Below are positions 36,349 through 48,460 of a stretch of 64,000 nucleotides of DNA, piece by piece. The stretch's first letter is position 1. Every line of letters starts with the position of its first letter. Position numbers and translations under genes: made by a program. The notes beneath the pieces are model-generated. The model searched no databases. It was not told the origin of the DNA and saw only the letters and a program-made list of their open reading frames with translations. The stretch comes from Carya illinoinensis (taxonomy: Eukaryota; Streptophyta; Magnoliopsida; Fagales; Juglandaceae): NCBI RefSeq assembly GCF_018687715.1, contig NC_056765.1:19534394-19598393 (forward strand), in the 5' to 3' direction.

Positions 36349-39300
36349 CTGAGGCATGGAGAAAAAACGTGGGGAGGGGAAGTGGTCTGGAAAGGGTGAT
36401 GAGTAAGTTAGAATTCACATAGGGGAAGCTTAGACAGTGGAGCAGGAAGCTTAATAGGGAGAGACTAGAAGCCATAAGAGAGAAGACTGACCTATTGAAT
36501 ATGTTACAAAGATTTGTAGGGCCTGGAAATGTAAAAGAACAAAAACAGCTACAACAAGAGCTCGATCTATTGTTAAATCAAAAAGTCACAAAGTGGAAAC
36601 AAATGGCAAAAAGGCATTGGCTGGTATGCAGTGACAAAAACACTAAATATTACCATGTATGTATAAACCAAAGAAGAAAGAAAAACACCATCAAAAGGGT
36701 GATTGACATGAATGGCATAGAACTGTTTGAGAAGGGAGCTATAGCAGCAGGTTTCAAAGCCTACTTCAAAACAATGTACCAGTCCACACAGCCTGACTTA
36801 GAGTGCATCAACCAGTGCCTGCAGGGGACAGAACACAGGGTAACAGATGAGATGAAAAATAAGCTGGAAAGGAGTTTCACAATTAAGGAGGTGGAGATGG
36901 CTTTAAAGCAAATGTCCCATTTCAAATCACCTGGCCCCGATGGTTTTAGTGCAGGCTTCTACCAAGAACATTGGAAGACTATGGGGTAGGATGTGTCTGT
37001 AGCTATATTGGAGTTCTTAAATTCTAGAAGGATGCCATGGGAATTAAACCATACTCATATTGTGTTAATCCCCAAGGTAAACTCTCCAAATTCTGTCCAT
37101 GATTTTAGACCAATATCTCTGTGCAACGTTGCCTATAAGTTGATATCCAAAGTATTAGCTAAAAGAATGAGAGGTGTGTTGGAGAAGGTGATTTCTTGGA
37201 ACCAGAGTGCATTCCTTCCTACTAGACTCATCATAGATGACATAATGGTAGCCTATGAGCTACTCCACACCATGCATTCAAAGAAAAAAGGATGGAGGGA
37301 TCCATGGCCATCAAGTTAGATATATCAAAAGCCTATGATAGGGTCAAGTGGAATTTCTTAGAGGCTATGCTGATCAAGATGGGATTTGGCATGAAATGGA
37401 CTAAACTATTGATGGCGTGTGTTAGAAAAGTCACTTATTCCACTATTATTAATGGGGTACCAGGGGAGACAATCATTCCTACAAGAGGACTGAGACAAGG
37501 TGATCCCTTATCACCTTATCTGTTCTTGCTTTGTGCTGAAGCCCTCAGTTCCCTATTGGCTAGTGCTGAACAAAAAGGCCTCATCGAGGGGATGGTAGTG
37601 TCAAGGGGTGGTCTAAGAATCAACCACCTACTTTTTGCTAACGATTGTGTAATATTTTGCATAGCAAAGATGGTTGAGTGGTACAAGATCCAGGTACTAC
37701 TGTCTCTTTATGAGGAAGCATCGGGTCAAACTCTGAATAAAGAAAAGACAAGTGTGTTCTTCAGTTCAAATACAAAGAATGAAGTAAGGAATTCATATTG
37801 CAGCAAGTGAATGGATTAAGGTGCAATAATTACAATAGATACCTCTATCATTGTGGGAAGGTCAAAATACAATACCTTTAGAAGTCTAAAGGAAAAGATC
37901 TGGAAAAGAATCAACAGCTGGAAGTCCAAGTTCCCATCCTCAGCTGGGAAGGAAATCCTTATAAAGAGTGTGTTGTAAGCAATACCAGCCTATTCAATGA
38001 GTGTGTTCAAGTTGCCTGGATTGCTCCTAAAAGAAATTGAAGTACTTATGGCCAGGTTTTGGTGGAACCATAAAGAGGTGGGGAAGGGCATCTATTGGAA
38101 ATCTTGGAAACATTTGGGGGAAGTAAAAAACCAAGGAGGACTAGGATTTAGGGACCTTAGCAGCTTCAACAGAGCCCTCCTAGCAAAGCAACCATGGAGA
38201 ATGATAAAGGAACCACATTAATTAGTCTCGAGAATTTTCAAGCATAAATTTTTCATAATTGTGATGTGATTGAGGCAGAGTTAAAAGGATCTCCTTCTTA
38301 CATATGGAGAAGCCTATGGTCAAGTATGGGTCTGGTTAAGGAATGGTTGGTCTGGAGGGTGGGAAATGGGAGAGACATAAGAATCTGGAAGAAAAATGGC
38401 TGCCTAGGCCAGTGACTTTCTAGGTTCAGACCCACATCAATACATTAGATCTAGATTGCAGAGTGGATGCTTTGATTAATGAAGATACTCGAGCTTGGAA
38501 GGAAGATCTAGTGAAGGTCATTTTCAATGAAGAAAAAACAAAGCTGATATGCTCAATTCCCATTAGTAAGAGAGGGGCAAGAGATAAAAGGATTTGAGCA
38601 GGGTCAACAAAATGCACTTTTTCAGTTAAGAGTGCCTATTTCATGGATACTAAACTGTCAAGTAGAAGTATGGGTGAATCTTCTTCGGGAGGGGGGGAAT
38701 AATGGGATGTGGAAAGAGCTATGGCAGCTAGCAGTCCCGGGCAAGGTAAGAATGTTCATATGGAGAAGCCTAACCAACATCGTCCCAACAAAATATAGTC
38801 TATTCAGGAAGAAAATTGTGGAAAGCTACATTTGCCCAATATGTATAAGAGAGATTGAAACCCCACTGCATACCCTTTGGGCTTGTTCAGTAGCAGCAGA
38901 TGTGGGGGGGGGGGGGGTGAAAGTAGTAAGTTTAGAAAGCAGAATAGCTCATTCTCTGACTTCCAGCATCTATGGGAAGAGATGGTTGTTAGATTAAACA
39001 AAGGAGATCTAGAAATGACTGCAGTCCTATGCTACCACTTATGGGGTAGGAGAAATGCTTACATCTTTCAAGACCAGTTCCAAAGTCTAGCTACAATTAC
39101 AACTATAGCTCAAGCTGATATTGCAATGCTTAAGGAGCTTAATCAACAGAGTAGCACCAGACCATAAGGGAGGTCCACAGCAACAGCCTCTAATCAGTCG
39201 TAGCAGCCACATGAGTGACCTTTTTTCAAAGTAAATTTCGATGCAGCTTATGACAAGAACTTGAATAGAATGGGGATGAGAATTATAATGAAAGATAGCG

Positions 39301-39736
39301 ATGGGGGCCTACAAGCTTGCTTAACAACCCCAAAAGAGCAGGTATTCTCAGCTTTCCAAGCAGAAAGAATAGCTCTTCACAAAGCCATGGAGATGTGTAT
39401 TGAGATGGGTATGAATCAAGTCATCTTCGAAGGGGATGCCAAAGCAGTCATTGATGCAATTGATTCGAAAAGTGAAGACTACTCATGGCATGGTCAAGAG
39501 ACAAAGGATCTATAACAGTTGCTGGAGTTTCACCCGACATGGAGGCTATCTTTTACATACAGGTCTGCAAATTATGATGCTCACACGGTAGCTAAGGAAG
39601 CCATAAAGGGAGTTGATGAGAAAGTTTGGTTAGAAGATGGACCCGTGGTGGTCAAGATTTCTGTTTTAAATGATGTATCTCGTTTACTTTTTAGTTAGAT
39701 CCATGAAACGTCTTACTTATAAAAAAAAAAAAGAAA
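36349..39736 (+). mobile_element. 5'-truncated plant LINE with RNase H, flanked by an 18-bp TSD
   Basis: AAAAGTGTTAGGCATTAG at 36331-36348 is repeated as AAAAGTGCTAGGCATTAG at 39737-39754 (one mismatch), and an A-rich tail (39720-39740) precedes the second copy. Inside are reverse transcriptase, zf-RVT and RNase H reading on the plus strand. ORF1 and the endonuclease are missing, so this is a 5'-truncated insertion made by target-primed reverse transcription. Confidence 0.93.
36495..39693 (+). pseudogene. LINE ORF2 C-terminal part: RT, zf-RVT, RNase H
   Basis: The RT region (36495-37810) shows FKSPGPDGF, DFRPISLCNVAYKLISKVLA, the catalytic box DISKAYDRV (37319) and GLRQGDPLSPYLF (37484). A stop at 36987-36989 and a frame change near 37300 interrupt it, and a further break follows 37800. 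The second catalytic box is FAND where FADD is expected (37637), so this RT is dead. A zf-RVT-like domain follows at about 38700-38900 (MWKELWQLAVPGKVRMFIWR...CPIC...HTLWAC), then a 14-G run (38904-38917), and an RNase H domain at about 39230-39660 (FDAAYDKN, AERIALHKAME, FEGDAKAVIDAI). RNase H at the C-terminus is typical of plant L1 lineages. Confidence 0.9.
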
Positions 39737-39754
39737 AAAAGTGCTAGGCATTAG

Positions 39755-40770
39755 AGTAGTCATAAGATAAGTCAAATGCATTTTTGTTACAATACTTTTA
39801 TGAAAATGATAGATCATTATGTGTACGGGTTATGTTTACTGAAATGTGTTTTTATTTATTTATATTTTAGTATTGTATTTTCTTTTATATTTTTTTAAAA
39901 ATGCACAAAAAAAATCATATTAAAAAAATGCTTTAATACTATTGGTACAAAAGCTCGGTAACTTCTGTCAACGGTGGACGTAGTAACATCATTTACATAT
40001 ATTTAAGCCTAGAGTTTAACTTCAAACTGGATGAGTGAATAAGCATGATTTGCACCTTTCAATGAAATTTTGACACGTCTACATTTTAAGGAGAAAACAA
40101 CAAAACCGCACAGCAGATAAGCAAGTCCCACACAATCACTCTCGATCTCTCTCTCTTTGCTTGTTCTTGCTCTCTCTCTCTCTCTTCTCATTTTCTGTCA
40201 CCCCTTAGGCTCTCTTAGAGTCTCAAGCTCCTGGCTTTGAAGTTTAACAAAGTAAAAAAGAATAAAAATACTACTCATTTAATACCCACCTAGTTCCTCT
40301 CACGCCTGGTTTGAATATTACTCATTCTTCCCCACAGTTAAGCTTTGAAGACAAAGTAAAGGCACTATCTTCTCACTTTCTTTCACTCTTGATTTGAATA
40401 TGCAATAATTCAGTTCAATCACAATATACATCATATTTGATTTATTCTGAAAAGATAAAAACAAAAATACGAGTTTAACTAACACATTTTCAAAAGAAAC
40501 CCCAACTACATGTGATATTGTTCTCAATGTTAAACGAATGAATGTTCGATGAGGTATGCTATAGCAACTTGAATTAAAACAGGATGAACACTGTAAAACA
40601 CATAGTGAAACAAAAATAATTAAACAAAGAGGAAAGAAGTCCCCTGAGATAATTGAGTGCACACAAGAAGTATATTTTTGTCAAAGTTAGAAGACACAAA
40701 AGTAAAGGAAAGAAAAACAAAAAAACAAATAAGGTATATAAAAAAAAAAAAAAACTAGAGGAATTAGAAA
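39755..40770. other. Spacer between the LINE and the older Athila element
   Basis: AT-rich. A CT microsatellite lies at 40138-40190 and an A-run at 40740-40755. The 3' LTR of the minus-strand Athila relic should be here or further left, but I find no TG...CA-bounded block or PPT. Confidence 0.45.
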
Positions 40771-41968
40771 TTAATTCTGATAAGCATGATCCTCCAGAGT
40801 AGTGAATTCAACCTCTAGAGTAAAATCATCCAAAAATGGTTTTAACATCTCTCCATTGATTTTAAATATATTACTATTCTCTGAATTTTCTATCTCAATA
40901 GTTCCAAAATGATAAACAGTTTTTATAACAAAGGGACCAGTCCATCGGTATCGAAGCTTGCCAAGGAAACAAACGGAATCTTGAATTATATAACAAAACT
41001 TTTTGGGAAGGCTCACATGACTTTCGAAAAATATTTTTATCGTAAAAAATCTTCATTTTCATCTTGTAAACACGAGAGTTTTCATAAGATTAATTCCTTA
41101 TTTCCTCTAATTCATTAAACTGAAACTTATGAAAATAGCAATTTTTTTGTCCACATCAAAATTAAATTACTTAATTGCCCAATAAGTTTTGTATTCCAAT
41201 TCCACAGACAAGTGACAAGCCTTTCTGAAAATGAATCTATATGGAGACATATCAATCGAGGTTTTAAAAGCAGTACGATATGTCCAAAATGCATCGGTTA
41301 GTCGTAAAGACCAATCTTTGCAACTTGGGTTATCAGTCTTTTATAAAAAAAAAAATAATCTGTTGATTGGATACCTCAATTTGGTCACTTATTTGTAGGT
41401 GATAAGGGGTAGTAACGTCCTTATGAGTAATACCATATTTTTGCATTAAGGCCTCGAAAAGCTTATTGCAAAAAGGTTTACCCACATCACTGATAATGGC
41501 TTGAGGTGTTCCAAACTTAGATAAAATATTTTCTTTCAAAAATTTCAGCACAACTTTATGATTATTTTTCTTACATGGAATGCCATTGATTTATTTAGAC
41601 ACATAATCAAAAGCTATCAAAATGTAGAGATTGCTAAAAGAGACTGGGAAGGGTCCCATAAAATTGATGCCCCAATAATCAAATATTTCAACAACTAAAA
41701 ATGAATTTAATGACAACATATTTCGGCGGACAATCCCTCCCAATTTTTGACAACATTCACATGTTTTACAAAATTCATAAGTGTCCTTGAAGAGGATAAG
41801 CCAATAAAAACCACATTGTAAAATTTTAAACGTTGTTTTCTTACTAGAAAAATGGTCACCACATGCCCTAGAATGACAAAAAGACATTACACATTGAAAT
41901 TCACTATCAGGCATACATCTTCTAATTATCTGATTTAGGCAATATTTAAACGGATATAGATCATCCAA
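40771..41968 (-). pseudogene. Athila-like integrase relic
   Basis: From high to low coordinates: an H2C2 zinc-binding region with CHSRACGDHF and CKTCECCQKLG, the first Asp in GINFMGPFP changed to Asn, KFGTPQAIISDVGKPFCN with the second Asp, the third-acidic-residue region (QISDQIEVSNQ), and the C-terminal segment KLRYRWTGPFVI. It aligns by eye along the integrase of the pol at 61788. Several stops and frameshifts (for example near 41560 and 41330) make it non-functional. Confidence 0.85.
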
Positions 41969-42003
41969 AAAGAATTTTTTTACCCAAAAGGATTTTTTTA
42001 CCT

Positions 42004-44302
42004 CTATGGAAAATTTCTTCTTATCTTATTGAGTCTAATTGTGAGGAATTTTACATGTAGCAAGAAAATTAGCAATGTCAGCATACCAACATAATTGAAG
42101 TATATCAAAAAGTTGCTTATCTGGAAATGTGTCTTTAGTAGGAACTGTCTCCAAGGAATCTGAAAGAATAAGTCTAGACAAATAATCAGCAACAACATTG
42201 TCAACTCATTTTTTTATCTTTAATTATTATATCAAATTTTTGTAACAAAATAATCCATCTAAGCAACCTGAGTTTTGTATATTTTTTTAACTAAAAGGTA
42301 TTTCAAAACTGTATGATCAATAAAAAAGACAATTTGAGACCCAATCAAATAAGAACAAAATTTGTCAAGTGTAAAAATTACTGCAATAGCTTTTTTTCAG
42401 TTGTTAAATAATTAATTTGAGCATTATTTAAAGTTCTACTTGCATAATAAATAACACAAGGCTTTTTGTCCTTACATTGGCCCAACATAGGTCCAATTGC
42501 AAAATTACTAGCATCAAACATAATTTCAAATGGTAAATTTCAATTAGGTAATTGCATAATTAGAGCTGAAATCAACATACATTTTAGTTTTGTAAAAGCT
42601 ATCGCACAATCCCCAATCTATACAAAAGAATTTTTCTGTGACGCCCTCAAATCCCCACTCAATATATTACGCTCCCGAGTGACCAGAGGAGCTCCACCGA
42701 GATAATAACCCATCCCGGCTTGGGCTCGTGAAACACACGCACCCGAAAATCTATTTACGCCAATAAAACAGGGTTTTTCTCAATTAAAATAAAATGCACA
42801 TGTATGCAATATATAACGCACGCCTCATGACACAAATAACCAAGCAATCACAAACAACCAAAATCAAGCACTCCGTCCTCAATCCATCCGACCCCTGAAC
42901 TCCTCGAACTTAGTCCGGAATCAGCCAACCAACAAATAAATATTTATTGTAAGAGCAAAATAAATTTAAATCTAAAAGTAGAGTTTGGAAAATACTTACA
43001 GCGCTATATGTTAATTTTCGATGGATCGGCGTGCAACAAACGGTGAAGGAAAAGCAATGTAACAGTGAAATTTCACCTTGGCCATGGGTTGTAAAATACC
43101 CACTTTTGAACAGGGACAAATCAAAGCTCGAGATTGATAGGGAATGGTCTATGGATGTTTATGAAACTAAGGAAAGTGGAGTTTGGCCTGACGGCGAAAA
43201 TGGCGGTAGGAGGCCAAAATACCCAAATCGGAAAGCTAGCTCGTGGGGACTGTTCCAGCGACGGACCAAGGCCTGAAATGGGTGGGTTAGGATGGCAAGG
43301 AGTCGGTGATGAAGTGGTGAAGAGGTGGTGGTCGGAGGTGGAGCGACGGCGGCAAAACGAAGCAAAAGCCGTTCAGCTTGATGGTGACTTTCTGGCTAAA
43401 CGGCGGCTCCGTTGGCGGTGAAAATTTGTGGGGTGGTTCACCGGAGGGAGGGGAAGAGATTGGTGGTGGTGGTGGTGTGGCTCACGGCGCCAGCGAGCGG
43501 CGGTACTGGGCGGCTGGACGGAACGACTTGAGGGAGAAGAGAGAGAGAGAAAACGGACGGGGGGGTCGACGCACGCGAAGAAAGGGAGGGAAAAAAGAAA
43601 GAAAAAGAAAAAGAAAGAAAAGAGAAAAAAGAGAAAAGGGAAAAAGAGAAAATAAAAGATTGAGGAAAGAAATGAGGTCCAGTCCTCATTTTGGAAACCA
43701 AAACTAATCCGCCGAAAACGATATTAAAAACCGTAAAACAACTAAATAAATTAAACACAATATCAAATAAATTAAAACCAATTTAAAACACAATAATTTA
43801 AAATAAATAAATTAATATATTAATTAAATTAAAAATAACCCTTCAATAAAAATACACGTAAAAGCGGGTCATCACATTTTCTTTGACAATAAATTGCACA
43901 AAGGTGTAGAAATTGCACCTTTATATCATTCGGGATGGACAAATTGCACCTTTTTGTTATTTAATGAACTTCCTGTAAAATCTTGCATGAGTTAAAAAAG
44001 ATCTGACATCCTTGATGTTATTTGGGATGGATAAATTAGTAATTAATTCAATCTTGGCCTTGTCAACTTTGAGAAGAGACAATATGATTAAGGACAATCC
44101 CTTGAGTGACCATAAAATGACACTTCTCCCAATTCAAAATCAAATTCTTTTATTTGCATCTAATCAGCATTTTTTCTAAATGAGTCAAATATTCATCAAA
44201 TAAATCACTAAAAATTGAAAAATCATACATGAATATTTCAAGAAAATGCTCTACCATGTCACTGAATATACTTATCATACATTTTTGAAATGCAGCATGA
44301 GT
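42004..44302 (-). pseudogene. Athila-like RT end and RNase H relic, split by an LTR-like element
   Basis: Segment 44302-43882 encodes the RT catalytic region; the YxDD-type box reads FMYD instead of FMDD near 44230, followed by an [14 protein letters not shown] motif. After the 42637-43876 insertion, RNase H continues leftwards from 42631 to about 42000 (LGQCKDKKPC-, TEK-, FFIDHTVLKYL- and RWIILLQKFDI-type words). There are many stops. Confidence 0.8.
42637..43876. mobile_element. LTR-like insertion (probable solo LTR), 1.24 kb, TSD TTTTC
   Basis: It begins TGTGACGCCCTCAAATCCCC and ends CGGGTCATCACA. TTTTC at 42632-42636 is repeated at 43877-43881. It splits the RNase H relic of the older Athila element. 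Its start is like that of the 3.5-kb insertion at 4953, but the bodies differ. It is unusually GC- and purine-rich in 43150-43660; the Arg/Lys/Gly- or Ser/Phe-rich ORFs there are composition artefacts. No pol genes. Confidence 0.82.
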
Positions 44303-44307
44303 ATTAC

Positions 44308-45646
44308 TGTTGCCCAGATGACTAACACAAGAGGGGGGTGAATTGAGTTGTATTTAAAAAATAATAATAATTATAAATCAAATATACAATATAAAATATA
44401 AATAAAATACGAAACAGTAATAAATATAAAGAGTAAGGGTAAGAGAGATGCAAACTCAGTATGTTAACGAGGTTCGGCCCCATTGCCTACGTCCTCGCCT
44501 CAGACTATCCCTTGAGGATCCCCAAATTCACTATTCAACCTCCTTCAGGTGGAGATAGAAACCTATTACACCTTTGAACAACACCGCTACAAAGGATCCG
44601 TGTAGAACACCATCTACACTTGCAATCACCTTACACGTGGTGATTCAACTATTCCCTGTGTAGAACACTTTCTATACGCACAAGCGTTATACACACCCTT
44701 TTACTGATACAAGAGCTGATAGTAGGTAAGTTATCAGAAAACACTCCTCAATGAGTGAAATAAGAACAATACAGCGCAAACTATATCTCTCAAAATGAAC
44801 AAGGATTAAGACTCAATGCTTAGAGAAGAGAGAATGAAAACTTTGAATGAATGTTGTATGCTCTGAATGTTGTAAATGTGAAGATCTCAAATGATCTATT
44901 AATAGGCATATAAGACTTCATATTCAAATTTAAAAAGATTCACATGTTAAAGATAACATCATTCACTTTTTCAAAAAATTCAAATAAAATGTTCTTCTTT
45001 TCCAATTGTCAAAAACAACATCATTCATTTTTTAAAAACTTCAAACCTAATTTTTTACCTTTGTCATATGACAAAAGGGGCACACTTTACTTTTCAAAAA
45101 ATTCAAACCTAATATTTTACTTTTTGGATATGACAAAATGAGCACACTTTACTTTTTAAATATTTCAAACAAAATCATCTACCTTTTACATAAGTAAAAA
45201 ACAGCATCAATCACTTTTGAAAATATTCAAATAAAACATGCACATGTAAAAAATAACAATCAATCATCTTTAATATTTTCAAAATTCAATCCTTTAATCA
45301 AAGTATGCACATGTGAAAGATGACAATCAATTATCTTTCAAAATTTTCAAATTTAATTTTCAAAATATTCATGCACATGTGGAAAATGTATTTTAATGTT
45401 TTATGATAAAATATTAATTTTGAACTTTAATCATAATTTTGAATTTTTAAGAGATTTACAACATTACTCTATGACTTTAATATGAACTTGTTCCCTTCTT
45501 GCTCATGCTTGTTTCCTTGATGTGCTTGACTCCATTGTGTAGACAACTTGAGTTTGAGACTCTTTTATTCTTTGAATTCATTTGTTATCATCAAAATCCA
45601 TGTGTAGAAATATAATTATACAAAACTTGAAACCTTGGGTTCAACA
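44308..45646 (-). repeat. 3' LTR of the SIRE-type element
   Basis: 1339 bp, from TGTTGCCCAGATGAC to GGGTTCAACA on the plus strand; TGTTG/CAACA are the inverted ends. It aligns with 51577-52910 throughout. Confidence 0.93.
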
Positions 45647-45832
45647 ATCTCCCCCTTTTTTATGATGACAAATACTTGATAGAACCTGAAACCTGTATTA
45701 ATACTTAAGCTCCCCCTGAGAATGTGCGTTAGTTTTTCAAACAAAAGTATGAATATAATTCCAAGCATATATAACAAGTTTAGCAATTCAAACAATGTTA
45801 ATGTTTTAGTCTAACACTTCTCCTCCTTTTGG
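45647..45832 (-). promoter_or_regulatory. Multiple polypurine-tract-like motifs next to the 3' LTR
   Basis: On the minus strand: CATAAAAAAGGGGGAGAT directly abutting the LTR (45647-45664), CTCAGGGGGAGCTT (45706-45719), and GATGCCAAAAGGAGGAGAAG (45817-45836). Repeated PPT copies with a GATGATG/GATGCC context are a known hallmark of Sireviruses. The first is the one that would prime plus-strand synthesis. Confidence 0.8.
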
Positions 45833-46207
45833 CATCATTAAAAAGGATCCGCAACAAGTAAATGGACTGAAGAAAATAGTGAGTTAGTAGAAACTGTAGA
45901 TAGTTGAAAAAATAAAATTGGATTCGTTCGTGACCCGACAAGTGTGGCTGGAGATTTGAAAAAATCGTCTGATGTTGTTGACAAACGAGATTGAAAGCTC
46001 TGAGTTTCTAAAAAATGTCATTTTCACTGATCGGGAAAAAAAATCACATTGATCTTTGACTTGGATGATAGTTCGTCTGGTTCTTTATGTTATCTCTATA
46101 AAACCAGTCTTAAAGTTCATCCAATCCACATCAAGTTTTCTTCTCATCTCTATAACCCATCTGCATTCCTTCAACATTCTCGTTTTAAGCCTTCTATTCT
46201 ATTCTCA

Positions 46208-46645
46208 ATGGCTCATTCTTCTAACATTTCTCTAGATCCATCCATGAGACATTCTGCACCTTAACCTCCTGTCCTTTCTGCAGTTGTCATTGGTGCCATG
46301 TTGCAGTAAGAAAATAATAATTTGGCTAATAAGTCAGATTTTGATGCTATTTATGACTTGGTGAGTCTTGGAACTCGCTACTCTCCCTCTATTGTTGCTT
46401 TTTTCCAGCGGCTACAAGTCAGAAATCATGAAGTTGAAAAGCTCAAAGAACAAATTATTGTACTTCAATAAATTGTTCAAGAGTCTCACACAAGGGAATG
46501 AATCATTTGGCAGAAGAATAAACAGTTGAAATCTTTATTAGATTCTTCATTCCGCTTGTCGGTTCCCATGGATAAGAATGACATGATATTGTATGAAGAG
46601 AATGAGCGTCTCAAACATGAGGCTAAGAATCTCAAGTTTATGTAA
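46208..46645 (+). pseudogene. Decayed antisense ORF between RNase H and the 3' LTR of the SIRE-type element
   Basis: On the strand opposite to gag-pol, an ATG at 46208 opens a frame of 146 codons ending in TAA at 46643-46645. It is interrupted by only four in-frame stops: codon 19 (46262), one after MLQ, one after IVLQ and one after HTRE. A TATAAAA word lies at 46097-46103, about 110 bp upstream. The protein starts MAHSSNISLD and turns into a Lys/Glu/Leu-rich, coiled-coil-like stretch (RNHEVEKLKEQ, YEENERLKHEAKNLK). I recognise no family. Antisense ORFs are known in some plant LTR elements, for example Grande; an acquired host fragment is also possible. Confidence 0.55.
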
Positions 46646-46694
46646 AAGTATTTAAAAAAATCTATCTCTATTTTTATTGACTCTGGTCTATCTT

Positions 46695-48337
46695 TTAAGA
46701 GATATTCATAGCATGCATCATACCTATTTCTCTTCTGATCATATATAATCTATCTTCTGGTAAAGGTTTTGTGAAAATATCTGCTAACTGATCGTGTGTG
46801 TTTGTGAACTCTAGTACTATATCGCCTTTCTGCACATGATCTCGAAGAAAATGATATCTTATTTCAATATGCTTAGTTTTAGAATGTTGTATTGGGTTCT
46901 TTGAAAGATTTATAGCACTTATATTATCACATTTGATTGGAATGTGATTATACATGAGTTTAAAATCTTCAATTTGTTGCTTCATGTAGAGAACTTGAGC
47001 ACAACAACTACCCGCAACAACATATTCTGCCTTAGCAGTAGATAGTGTAACAGAATTTTAATTTTTACTAAACCAGGAAACTAGTGCATGACCTAAGAAA
47101 TGACATGCTCCACTAGTGCTTTTTCGATCTATTTTACAGCCAGCATAATCTGCATTTGTGTAACTGATTAGATCGAAAGATGTGTGCTTAGGGTACCATA
47201 ACCTTAGGTTAATTGTACCACTAAGATATCTAAGAATGCGCTTAACTGCAATTAAATGTGATTCTTTTGGAGATGATTGAAAGCGTGCACATAAGTACAC
47301 ACTAAACATAATATTTATTCTACTGGCTGTTAAATATAATAAGCTACCAATCATATCTCGATGTATTTTCGAGTCAACTGGCTTACCGAATTTATTTTTA
47401 TCAAGTTTAGTTTATGGGCTCATTGGTGTTCCAATTTCCTTAGCACTTTCCATCCCAAACTTTTTCAGTAATTTCTTAATATATTTTGATTGATTGATGA
47501 ATGTCCCACTTTTTGTTTGCTTAATTTGCAATCCGAGAAAGAATGTAAGTTCTCTCATCATGCTCATATCAAATTCTTCCTGCATAGTCTTAGCAAAAAC
47601 TTGACACATATTTTCATTAGTAGCGCCGAATATTATATCATTAACATAATCTGAATCAAAAGAATATCATTATTTTTATATTTAATGAAAAGAGTTGTGT
47701 CGATTTTTCCTCTTGAAAAACCTTTTTCAATCAAGAAACCACTGAATCTCTCGTACTAAGCTCTAGGAGCTTGTTTAAGTCCATATAGTGCTTTTGTGAG
47801 TTTGAAAACATGATTTGGGGAAATATGATTTTCAAAACCTGGAAGTTGCTCAACATATACCTCTTCATTTATAAAACCATTTAAGAAAGCACTTTTAACA
47901 TCCATTTGAAAAAGTTTGAAATCTTTATAACAAGCATATGCAAGTAGAATTCGAATAGCTTCTAATCTTGCAACTGGTGCATATGTCTCATCATAATCGA
48001 TTCCTTCTTCTTGATTAAAACCTTGGACTACAAGTTGAGCCTTATTTCTAATAATGACTCCGGACTCATCTTTATTGTTTCTACAAACCCATTTTGTTCC
48101 AATAATAGTATGATTTTTGGGTCTAGGAACAAGTGTCCAAACATCATTTCTTTCAAATTGATTCAACTCTTCTTGCATAGCTAGAATCCAAGATTCATCA
48201 AGAAGTGCGTCATCAATATTTTTGGGTTCAATCTGAGATAGAAAAGCAGTATGATTACAAATATTTCTAAGAGATGATCGAGTACTTACACCTCGTGAAA
48301 GTTCTTCCAAAATTTGTTCCACTAGATGATCTTTCAC
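46695..48337 (-). pseudogene. SIRE-type reverse transcriptase and RNase H
   Basis: RVT_2 begins near 48200 with ESWILAMQEELNQFERNDVW, then GTKWV.RNKKDE-like, DYDETYAPVARLEAIR, FQMDVKSAFLNG and ALYGLKQAPRA (stop at 47756). The catalytic box near 47640 reads YVND where YVDD is expected. FFLGLQIKQ, SLLYLTASR, the RNase H Asp in SYTNADYAG (Asp-to-Asn at the usual TDAD), DRKSTSGACHFLG and ADIFTKPLPEDR follow down to 46695. At least four breaks separate the open pieces. The protein would copy element RNA and remove the RNA strand; this copy is inactive. Confidence 0.93.
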
Positions 48338-48460
48338 AAATTTTCACTGTTTGGTTGTATCTTGTATTAAATTTTGATGATTTTTCCTGATGATTCCATG
48401 TTGAACTTCTTCTATTGTGTTCTCTTTGTTGAGATTGAGACTTTCCGTATTATTTATACC

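Noticed and set aside
43134..43758. Overlapping Gly/Arg/Lys-rich (+) and Ser/Phe-rich (-) ORFs
   Set aside because: Composition artefacts of a purine-rich LTR-like segment; no family resemblance.
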